6,353 nucleotides of DNA. It comes from Flavobacteriales bacterium. GTDB lineage: Bacteria; Bacteroidota; Bacteroidia; Flavobacteriales_D; Parvicellaceae. The notes beneath the pieces were generated by a model. That model did not search any database and had not been told where the DNA came from. It saw nothing but the letters and a program-made list of their open reading frames with translations. Location of the stretch: the NCBI GenBank assembly GCA_015488785.1, contig WFNC01000085.1, positions 1-6,353 on the forward strand, written 5' to 3'. The position numbers were made by a program, and so were the translations under genes. This document shows positions 1 through 6,239 of this stretch, one piece after another (the first letter of the stretch is position 1; the number at the start of each line of letters is the position of its first letter).

Positions 1-1
1 T

Positions 2-391
2 TACTTAGCAGTAAAAGTAGCTCAAAAGCAATATAAAGAAAGCATGTCTTTAGTAAAAAAATATTATTTTAAAGACACTATTGACAAAGCTTTTATGCAA
101 GCTTTAGACATTTACAGAGGAATAAAAATAAGCTCAAAAGGGATCAATAAAAGTAAAAAATCAATCGAAAGCAACTTAGTCTTAGTCGAAAATCAACTCA
201 TTGATTTAAAAAAAGATTTAGAAAATTCATCCATACAAGGTAACGTGGTAAAAGAAGCCATTATTACCGAAACTAGCAATGTAAAACGCTTAGATAGCGC
301 ACTTAATATTTATTTAGACAATGTCAATAATCTATTATTCGCCCACGATTCCGTTGCCGCATTTATCAAACACAAAACAAGAACATTTTAA
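2..391 (+). CDS. 3' part of an unrecognised helical/coiled-coil protein
   Basis: The reading frame is open from the left edge to a TAA at 389-391 and gives about 129 residues, so the gene probably starts outside the window. An internal ATG at 44 could be the start of a 115-aa protein, but the 14 upstream codons (YLAVKVAQKQ...) look equally coding. The protein is rich in Lys, Glu, Asn, Leu and Ile with heptad-like spacing. It looks almost wholly alpha-helical, with a likely coiled-coil segment around the SIESNLVLVENQLIDLKKDL stretch. I see no signal peptide, membrane span or catalytic motif in the visible part and do not recognise the family. Its stop abuts the TTG start of the next gene with no spacer, so the two are probably co-transcribed and translationally coupled. 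Function unknown. Confidence 0.6.
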   Translation, partial: YLAVKVAQKQYKESMSLVKKYYFKDTIDKAFMQALDIYRGIKISSKGINKSKKSIESNLVLVENQLIDLKKDLENSSIQGNVVKEAIITETSNVKRLDSALNIYLDNVNNLLFAHDSVAAFIKHKTRTF

Positions 392-2224
392 TTGAAAACA
401 GTAATAAAAATAGCTCTATTCGGATTATTCCTTTCATTTTACAATGTAGGGTTTTCTCAATCTGATCAGGACCAGCGACTAGCATTAAACTATTTTAACC
501 AAGGAGAGTTTGACAAAGCATTGACTTACTATGTTAGAATTTACGATGAAAATCCATCTTATTACAACTTCACTTACCTTTACAATTGCTACACCGAATT
601 GCAACAATACAAGGAAGCTCAAAAACTAACAAAAAAATATTTAAAAAAGAATCCTAAAAAGCTAAGAGCTTATATTTATTTAGGAAGAACTTTCCAAAAT
701 CAAGGAGATACAACCAAAGCAGAACAATACTATTTAAAAGCGATAGAAAGCATCGACAAAGACACTCGTTCTAGTCGAATTTCAACACTGTCAGCAGAGT
801 TCGAAAGACAAAACAAAATCCAATACGCAATCGATACTTATGAACGAGGAAACAAATTTTCGAGAGGAAATCCTTACATGTACAACCATAAAATTGCAAA
901 ATTATACAACCGACAAGGCAAAACCGAATTGATGATCGAAACCTTGTTAAACCTTGTTGATGTAAGCGAAGGATTTTTGAGACAAACACAAAACGGATTA
1001 AACAATTCGATTGATTTTAACACAGAACCAAAGAAAGTTGAATTATTACGTATTGCATTATTAAAACGAGTTCAAAGTCACCCAGGAGAAGCTGTTTACA
1101 ACGAGTTACTGGCTTGGTTTTTCACTCAAAAAGGAGATTTCGATAGCGCGTTAACACAATTAAAAGCATTAGACAAAAAAGAAAAAGGAGAAGGAGAACG
1201 TGTTTATGCACTAGGAAACACCTGTTTCAACAATCAAATTTATGACGTAGCCATCAAATCATACGATTACATCATTCAACAAGGAGAAAACGGTAGATAT
1301 TACAGAGCGGCTAAAAGTAATCGTCTCAAAACATTAAAACAAAAAATTACAACAGGTAGAAACTACACAAGAGAAGAAGTTCTGTCACTAAGAGATGATT
1401 ATGAAAACACATTGAAAGATTTAGGCAAGAATATTTACGCAATCCAACTCATAAAAGAATTGGCAAACCTAAATGCTTACTACCTCAACGAACCAGCAAC
1501 GGCAAGAGTTCAATTAGAAGAAGCGCTAAAATTCTCAGGCTTACAAAAAAAGGAAAGAGCTAAACTAAAGATTCAACTAGCAGATGTATTAGTTCTTCAA
1601 AACGAAGTTTGGGATGCATCGCTTTATTATATGCAAGTCGAAAAAGAATTTAAAGAAGAACCGATTGGTCATTTAGCCAAATACAAAAACGCAAAAATCT
1701 ATTATTACACCGGAGAATTTGATTGGGCAAAAGCACAGTTAGATGTTCTTAAAGCTTCAACCACAAAGTTAATCGCTAACGATGCAATGGACTTATCATT
1801 ACTCATTACAAGTAATACAGCAATGGACACAACCATTCGTCCAATGCAATTATATGCCAAAGCCGACTTACTTATAGAGCAGCACCAATACGAAAAAGCA
1901 AATGCTTGTTTTGATACAATTGCAAAAGAATTTCCCTACCATTCACTAGAAGATGAAATATTGTGGAAAAAATACACCATCGAAAAAAAGAAAGGAAATT
2001 ATGAATTAGCTACACCTTATTTATTAAAAATAATCACCAACTTCAACGAAGATATTTTAGCTGACAACGCACTATTCGAATTAGCTCAACTCAACGAAAA
2101 TATATTAAACAATAAAGAGCAAGCAAAAGAATATTATAAACAATTGTTATTCAATTACCCAGGAAGTTTATTCTTGGTAGAAGCTAGAAAAAGATACAGA
2201 TATTTAACCGAACAAAAAAAATGA
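392..2224 (+). CDS. Exported tetratricopeptide-repeat (TPR) protein
   Basis: A 610-aa protein with a Sec signal peptide: MKTVIK, a hydrophobic core through about residue 16, and a likely cleavage near VGFSQ (19-23). It is therefore probably periplasmic. The mature part is nearly all helix-turn-helix TPR-like repeats. Clear units are seen at about residues 31-63 (ALNYFNQGEFDKALTYY), 92-124 (YLGRTFQNQGDTTKAEQYY), 236-265 (FFTQKGDFDSALTQL), 271-298, 393-420, 486-515 and 556-590. The C-terminal repeats (DNALFELAQL, EYYKQLLFNYPGS) resemble the BamD/YbgF style of TPR, which mediates protein-protein contacts in the envelope. The start is TTG: an in-frame stop lies immediately upstream and the next Met is residue 163, which would lose the signal peptide. 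The 3' end overlaps the next start by 4 nt (ATGA). A scaffold or assembly role is inferred; the partner is unknown. Confidence 0.88.
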   Translation: MKTVIKIALFGLFLSFYNVGFSQSDQDQRLALNYFNQGEFDKALTYYVRIYDENPSYYNFTYLYNCYTELQQYKEAQKLTKKYLKKNPKKLRAYIYLGRTFQNQGDTTKAEQYYLKAIESIDKDTRSSRISTLSAEFERQNKIQYAIDTYERGNKFSRGNPYMYNHKIAKLYNRQGKTELMIETLLNLVDVSEGFLRQTQNGLNNSIDFNTEPKKVELLRIALLKRVQSHPGEAVYNELLAWFFTQKGDFDSALTQLKALDKKEKGEGERVYALGNTCFNNQIYDVAIKSYDYIIQQGENGRYYRAAKSNRLKTLKQKITTGRNYTREEVLSLRDDYENTLKDLGKNIYAIQLIKELANLNAYYLNEPATARVQLEEALKFSGLQKKERAKLKIQLADVLVLQNEVWDASLYYMQVEKEFKEEPIGHLAKYKNAKIYYYTGEFDWAKAQLDVLKASTTKLIANDAMDLSLLITSNTAMDTTIRPMQLYAKADLLIEQHQYEKANACFDTIAKEFPYHSLEDEILWKKYTIEKKKGNYELATPYLLKIITNFNEDILADNALFELAQLNENILNNKEQAKEYYKQLLFNYPGSLFLVEARKRYRYLTEQKK

Positions 2225-2535
2225 TTTTATACAACGTCACCATAAACATAGACACGAGCGTAGAACAGGATTGGCTAAGCTGGATGAAAGAAACGCATAT
2301 TCCAGACGTAATGAACACAGGTTGTTTCACAAAAAACATTGTATGCAAAATCAATGCAGAAAGCGAAGGAGGAACAAGTTATTCGATTCAGTATTTTTGT
2401 CATTCTCAAAAAGAATTAGATTTATACATGGATACTTACGCTAAAAAATTACAGACAGAACATGCATTAAAATTTCAAGGAAAATTTGTAGCATTTAGAA
2501 CATTATTAGACGTAATTCATACACACGAAGTTTAA
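2221..2535 (+). CDS. DUF4286 family protein
   Basis: A 104-aa protein that I recognise as DUF4286, a small family found mainly in Bacteroidota. Visible family features are the N-terminal strand MILYNVTINID, the segment W-LSWM-K-THIPDVMNTGCF (about residues 19-37), the strand SYSIQYFC (about 53-60), and a C-terminal F-G-KFVAFRTLLDVI segment. The order strand, helix, strand, strand, helix, strand suggests a ferredoxin-like (dimeric alpha/beta barrel) fold. There is no signal peptide, so it is presumably cytoplasmic, unlike the product of the gene it overlaps. The start ATG shares ATGA with the upstream TGA stop, implying translational coupling. It is preceded by a run of A's rather than a Shine-Dalgarno sequence. 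The biochemical function of the family is not known to me. Confidence 0.85.
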   Translation: MILYNVTINIDTSVEQDWLSWMKETHIPDVMNTGCFTKNIVCKINAESEGGTSYSIQYFCHSQKELDLYMDTYAKKLQTEHALKFQGKFVAFRTLLDVIHTHEV

Positions 2536-2565
2536 GAAGAAAAAATAACATTATAAAAATACAAG

Positions 2566-3018
2566 ATGGATTTAACAACACAAATCAACCAAGACATAAA
2601 AAAAGCAATGCTCGCTAAAGAAAAAGTAAAATTAGCAGCATTGAGAGCCATAAAAGCCGCTCTTTTATTAGAAGCAACCAAAGAAGGAAATAGCGGAGAA
2701 ATTTCCGAGGCTACAGGAATTAGTATTATTCAGAAATTGCACAAACAAAGAAAAGATGCGTCTAAAATTTACGTAGAGCAAAACAGAGAAGACTTAGCGC
2801 AAGAGGAAGAAGCTCAAGCAACTGTCCTAGAAGCCTACCTTCCGAAACAAATGAGCGAAGAAGAAATAACGTTAGTTGTCATAGCTATAATAGAAAAAGT
2901 TGGAGCAAAAGGACCGAGTGACATGGGAAAAGTAATGGGATCAACAATGGGACAATTAAAAGGTAAAGCAGACGGAAGTTTAATTTCAAAAGTAGTTAAA
3001 GCAGAATTAAACAAATAA
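2566..3018 (+). CDS. GatB/YqeY domain-containing protein
   Basis: A 150-aa protein of the YqeY family, which is homologous to the C-terminal tRNA-binding tail of GatB, the B subunit of the Asp/Glu-tRNA amidotransferase. Stand-alone YqeY proteins are usually about 150 aa, so this one is full length. Recognisable family positions are LRAIKAALLLEAT (26-38), the QKLHKQRKDASKIY helix (56-69), REDLAQEEEAQATVLEAYLPKQ (about 74-95), and the C-terminal block SDMGKVMGSTMGQLKGKADG (117-136) followed by ISKVVKAEL. The all-helical fold could bind tRNA, but the cellular role of the stand-alone protein is not established and it lacks the GatB kinase domain. It is cytoplasmic, lies 30 nt after the DUF4286 gene and is followed by a strong terminator, so it is likely the last gene of the operon. 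Confidence 0.93.
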   Translation: MDLTTQINQDIKKAMLAKEKVKLAALRAIKAALLLEATKEGNSGEISEATGISIIQKLHKQRKDASKIYVEQNREDLAQEEEAQATVLEAYLPKQMSEEEITLVVIAIIEKVGAKGPSDMGKVMGSTMGQLKGKADGSLISKVVKAELNK

Positions 3019-3038
3019 ACATTTTATTGATTTATCAC

Positions 3039-3072
3039 AAAAAGCTCTTTTTTTTCAAAAAAGGGCTTTTTT
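3039..3072 (+). terminator. Rho-independent terminator closing the operon
   Basis: It lies 20 nt after the GatB/YqeY stop. AAAAAGCTCTTTTTT (3039-3053) pairs with AAAAAAGGGCTTTTTT through 3071: a 15-bp stem with one G-U wobble (3046/3064) and a TTC loop (3054-3056). The GC core is GCTC/GGGC, and the downstream arm ends in the U-tract 3067-3072. The A-rich 5' arm could make it act in both directions, but there is no minus-strand gene here to need that. Confidence 0.88.
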
Positions 3073-3110
3073 GTTTATTGTTTTATTTTTTTCACCCTTA
3101 AATACCTGCC

Positions 3111-3129
3111 ATTCGTCAATATGACGAAT
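3111..3129. promoter_or_regulatory. Perfect palindrome, possible operator
   Basis: ATTCGTCA-ATA-TGACGAAT is a perfect 8-bp inverted repeat with a 3-nt spacer. It sits between the operon terminator and the proposed promoter of the secreted-protein gene. Its centre (3120) is about 37 nt upstream of the proposed -33 box, roughly 70-75 nt before the expected transcription start, a position typical of activator sites. No T-tract follows, so it is not a terminator. I do not recognise it as the site of a named regulator. Confidence 0.45.
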
Positions 3130-3156
3130 ACTTATACACAAATATTGCTTTAAAAG

Positions 3157-3187
3157 TTTGAAAAGTATTATAAAAGAGTTAATTTTC
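3157..3187 (+). promoter_or_regulatory. Putative Bacteroidota-type promoter (-33/-7)
   Basis: TTTG (3157-3160), then a 19-nt spacer, then TAATTTTC (3180-3187). This fits the Bacteroidota primary-sigma pattern TTTG / TAnnTTTG with one mismatch at the last base of the -7 box. It predicts a start near 3193-3196 and a leader of about 20 nt before the ATG at 3215. It agrees with the gene having its own transcript after the terminator at 3039-3072. The match is by eye in AT-rich DNA, where chance matches are common. Confidence 0.4.
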
Positions 3188-3214
3188 AGTTTAATTATAT
3201 TTAAAATAGCTATT

Positions 3215-6136
3215 ATGATTCGATATATACTTTTATTTATTTTATCTTTTCTCTCTTTTAGTTCTTTGTTCGCACAAGGGACAAGTTGTGGAAACTCTAC
3301 TCCTTTTTGTACAGGTACCACTTATACCTACCCTAGTGTCACAGGAAACTCAGGCTACGGAGGTGTTGGATGCTTAGGTTCAACCCCAAATCCTTCTTGG
3401 TTTCATTTCCAAATAGCAAACCCAGGAAATCTAACCATTAGAATGCAACAAGGAAGTAATGACATTGACTTTATTTGCTGGGGACCATTTTCGAGTGCCA
3501 CGGCAGGTTGTACAGGAACAGTTCCTTCTGGAGGTGGTGTTTCTTGTAGTTACTCAGGTTCAGCTACAGAATATTGCCAAATAAATGGCGCTGCTACTGG
3601 ACAATGGTATATATTATTAATTACAAATTTTTCTGGTAACTCTGGTAATTTCACCTTTACAAATACAGGAGGTTCCGCTACTACAAACTGTTGCATTTTA
3701 CAAAACACCGAAGCAGGTAATTCGTTTACAAAAACATGCGCTTCAAACGCTAGTGGATCAGGTATAGGAACATCAAGCTCAGGAGGAAGTACTTATTCTT
3801 GGTCTCCCGCAGCTGGACTTTCAAATGCTTCAATCAGTAATCCAATTGCTAACCCTAGTTCAACAACAACATACACCCTAACAGAAACAGATGGTACGGG
3901 CTGTGTTTTTTCAGATGCAGTAACCGTAAATGTAAACACAACTTTACCAAATACAAATGCTGGTAGTGATGTAACGACTAATTGTACTACTCCATCTAGA
4001 ACACTTTCAGGATCAGGAGGCGGGACTTATTCTTGGTCGCCTTCAGCAGGATTATCAAGTACAACCTCCTCATCACCTACCGCAAATCCAAGTTCAACGA
4101 CTACCTATACCTTAACCGCCACGGGCTCCAATGGTTGTTCAAAAGCAGATAATGTCATCGTTAATGTAGATAAAGCACCTCCAACTTCTGGAGCAGGAAA
4201 TGATGTGACGACAACTTGTTATACCTCTACTGCTACCCTAGCTGGAACAGGAGGAGGAAGTTACTCATGGTCTCCTTCAGCAGGACTTTCAAATACAAAT
4301 ACAGCAACTCCAGTCGCTAACCCTAGTTCTACGACAACTTATACTTTACAAGTAACGGCAGCAAATGGGTGCACCGACACAGATGATGTTACTATAACCG
4401 TCAATGAAACTCCTCCAAGTGTTAACGCAGGATCAAACTTCACCACCAATTGTACGAATCCAACTTATGATATCTCAGGAAGTGGGTCGGGGACATATTC
4501 ATGGACTCCCTCTGCTGGTCTTTCGTCTACAAATATTTCTAGCCCTACTGCAAACCCCAATTCTACGACGACTTACACTCTGCAAGTGACAGCTACTAAT
4601 GGATGTACAAGTACCGATGCGGTTACCATAACGGTTGATAAAGGCTTGCCTAATGCAAATGCAGGAGCAGATGTTGAATTAGATTGCATTACTACTTCAG
4701 GTTCTTTTACAGCAACGGGAGGGACTACCTACGATTGGCGTTTTCCAGATGGAACATCTACAGGGGCTTTAGTCAATTTTGACGATACAAATACTCCAGG
4801 AGAATACATTGTTAATGTAACAGGAGCAAATGGTTGCTCGTTAGAAGACACAACTGTTTTAGTAATCAATCAAACCCCTCCTAACGCAAGTGCTGGAGCC
4901 GATATTATATTCAATTGCACTACAACTACAGGTAGTTTTACAGCAACCGGAGGTAGCTCATATTCATGGGTTGACCCAGTTGGACAAATAACAACAAATG
5001 CTATTATCAATAGAGTTTTAGGTGATGATATTGGTGATTACACCGTTACAATTACTTCTCCTAACGGATGTACAGTTACTGATGTCGCATCATTAATTGT
5101 TGATACTATAGTTCCTGTAGCAGATGCTGGAATAGATACTTTACTTACGTGTAGTCACTTAAATATTGATTTAAACGGAACACTATCATCCAACTCTAGT
5201 GATATGAACTATACTTGGATGACAAACGACGGAAACATAACTCAAAACGGAACAACAACCTCTCCCACAATTGATGAAGTAGGAATGTATTATTTAACAG
5301 TTCTCAACACCGTAAATAATTGCTTTAAAATTGATTCTGTCAACATCACAATTGACACCATAAGACCAATTGCTATAGCTGGAGTTGACACAATAGTATC
5401 TTGCAACATTCCGATTATCGACTTACTTGGATTAGGTTCTTCTACAGGTAATTTTTCTTACCTATGGGAAACTACTGATGGTAATATTGTAGCAAACGGA
5501 AATACAATAAATACGACCGTTGATGCTGGAGGAAACTACCAATTAACAGTAACAAATAATTACAATGGATGTACTAACTTTGACAACACTTTTGTAGCTG
5601 AAGATTTAACTGCAACGATAGATATTCTATCTTCTGATGTTTCAATAGAAGAAATAGATGGTGTAGCTGCCCACGATGTAGAATATTCTTGGGACGGAGA
5701 TAACGGAACTGTAGTTTGGGATTTTGGAGATAACAACACAAGTACCGATTCTAGTTTAATTCACACTTACAATTTAAGAGGTGAATACACTGCTCATATC
5801 ACATTGACTGACGAAAGAGGTTGTATCGCTCAAGATTCAATTGTAGTAAGAATAGACGGAAGAGTGATTCGATTTCCAAATGTATTTACTCCTAACAACG
5901 ATGGTATAAATGACCTCTTTACATTTAGAGCCGAAACCGTGACTTCATTTGATTGTTCGATCTATAATAGATGGGGACAATTAGTCTATAGTTGGAAAGC
6001 TTCTTCTGGAGGCTGGGATGGAAGAACATTAGCAGGTAAAGAAGTTCCCGTTGGAGAATACTATTACATATTGCATGCTGTAGATAGAGACGATACAATA
6101 ATAGAGCAAAAAGGTACGTTAGCTTTAAAAAAGTAA
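3215..6136 (+). CDS. Secreted multi-module Ig-like/PKD protein with T9SS type B C-terminal domain
   Basis: A 973-aa protein. The start chosen is ATG 3215, which gives a clean signal peptide (MIRYILLFILSFLSFSSLFA, cleavage before Q21). The frame extends to a TTG at 3158, but that would put 19 extra residues before the signal and overlap the likely promoter. Domains: residues 22-158, a Cys-rich beta-sandwich-like N-terminal domain (PFCTGTTYTYP, NPSWFHFQI, DIDFICWGPF, GQWYILLITNFS) common at the start of flavobacterial gliding-associated proteins; about 160-797, eight Ig-like modules; about 800-885, a PKD domain (VVWDFGDNN, HTYNLRGEYTAHITLTD); 887-973, the gliding-motility-associated type B sorting domain (FPNVFTPNNDGIND, YNRWGQLVY, GWDGR, VPVGEYYYIL). 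The family is exported by Sec and then secreted by the type IX system to the cell surface or medium. An adhesin or matrix role is inferred; no catalytic domain is seen. It is transcribed alone and convergently with the downstream gene. Confidence 0.9.
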   Translation: MIRYILLFILSFLSFSSLFAQGTSCGNSTPFCTGTTYTYPSVTGNSGYGGVGCLGSTPNPSWFHFQIANPGNLTIRMQQGSNDIDFICWGPFSSATAGCTGTVPSGGGVSCSYSGSATEYCQINGAATGQWYILLITNFSGNSGNFTFTNTGGSATTNCCILQNTEAGNSFTKTCASNASGSGIGTSSSGGSTYSWSPAAGLSNASISNPIANPSSTTTYTLTETDGTGCVFSDAVTVNVNTTLPNTNAGSDVTTNCTTPSRTLSGSGGGTYSWSPSAGLSSTTSSSPTANPSSTTTYTLTATGSNGCSKADNVIVNVDKAPPTSGAGNDVTTTCYTSTATLAGTGGGSYSWSPSAGLSNTNTATPVANPSSTTTYTLQVTAANGCTDTDDVTITVNETPPSVNAGSNFTTNCTNPTYDISGSGSGTYSWTPSAGLSSTNISSPTANPNSTTTYTLQVTATNGCTSTDAVTITVDKGLPNANAGADVELDCITTSGSFTATGGTTYDWRFPDGTSTGALVNFDDTNTPGEYIVNVTGANGCSLEDTTVLVINQTPPNASAGADIIFNCTTTTGSFTATGGSSYSWVDPVGQITTNAIINRVLGDDIGDYTVTITSPNGCTVTDVASLIVDTIVPVADAGIDTLLTCSHLNIDLNGTLSSNSSDMNYTWMTNDGNITQNGTTTSPTIDEVGMYYLTVLNTVNNCFKIDSVNITIDTIRPIAIAGVDTIVSCNIPIIDLLGLGSSTGNFSYLWETTDGNIVANGNTINTTVDAGGNYQLTVTNNYNGCTNFDNTFVAEDLTATIDILSSDVSIEEIDGVAAHDVEYSWDGDNGTVVWDFGDNNTSTDSSLIHTYNLRGEYTAHITLTDERGCIAQDSIVVRIDGRVIRFPNVFTPNNDGINDLFTFRAETVTSFDCSIYNRWGQLVYSWKASSGGWDGRTLAGKEVPVGEYYYILHAVDRDDTIIEQKGTLALKK
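3692..5607 (+). repeat. Tandem array of eight Ig-like modules within the secreted protein
   Basis: Modules typically run from a linker of the type PP-x-AG-xDV-xx-C, through Y-S-W, to NGC-xx-D-xV-xI-xV. The (T/S)-Y-(S/D)-W anchor falls at 3791, 4025, 4259, 4493 and 4727, exactly 234 nt (78 residues) apart four times in a row. Later anchors are at 4958, 5207 and 5456 (77, 83 and 83 residues). The modules fall into three sub-types: 1-4 (WSPSAGLS ... NPSSTTTYTL), 5-6 (SGSFTATGG) and 7-8 (ITIDT linker, TDGNI). Most modules carry a Cys after the linker and another in the NGC turn, a plausible disulfide pair. The repeat is conserved at protein level, while codons differ between copies. Confidence 0.88.
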
Positions 6137-6163
6137 CAACCTGAAATATTCAATAATAAATTA

Positions 6164-6200
6164 AATTTCCTAGGGTAAATCTATTTCGCCTTAGGAAATT
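6164..6200. terminator. Hairpin between convergent genes, possible bidirectional terminator
   Basis: AATTTCCTA (6164-6172) pairs with TAGGAAATT (6192-6200). GG (6173-6174) can pair with CC (6189-6190) if T6191 bulges, giving 11 bp around a 14-nt loop. It lies 27 nt after the secreted-protein stop and 39 nt past the end of the minus-strand gene, where a shared terminator would be expected. No clean U-tract follows on either strand (the minus side is AT-rich), so termination strength is uncertain. Confidence 0.5.
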
Positions 6201-6239
6201 AAATACTTTACCAGAAAGACTTTCAAACTTGATCAATCC

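Noticed and set aside
771..989. Minus-strand open frame of 72 codons inside the TPR gene
   Set aside because: It lies wholly within a well-supported gene on the other strand, and its Cys/Phe/Leu-rich translation looks like the antisense of a Lys/Glu/Asn-rich gene.
2..2224. A single long gene interrupted by a nonsense codon at 389-391
   Set aside because: The frames match across the TAA, but a complete signal peptide starts right after it, which fits a new gene start rather than the middle of a protein.
3158..3214. Upstream TTG start for the secreted protein (19 extra residues)
   Set aside because: It would put a second hydrophobic stretch before a perfect signal peptide, and the TTG overlaps the proposed -33 box. 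ATG 3215 is better.
3055..3321. Minus-strand open frame of 88 codons across the intergenic region and the start of the secreted-protein gene
   Set aside because: It runs through the operon terminator, the promoter region and the signal-peptide region of the opposite gene; the product is low-complexity Ile/Lys/Asn and resembles no family I know.
4404..4589. Plus-strand 61-codon open frame inside the repeat array
   Set aside because: It is an out-of-frame shadow of modules 4-5 of the secreted protein, produced by the low-complexity Ser/Thr codons.
3704..4640. Direct repeats as a CRISPR array or mobile element
   Set aside because: The 234-nt period is a multiple of three, the repeats are conserved as protein rather than DNA, there are no unique spacers of uniform length, and no cas or transposase gene is present.
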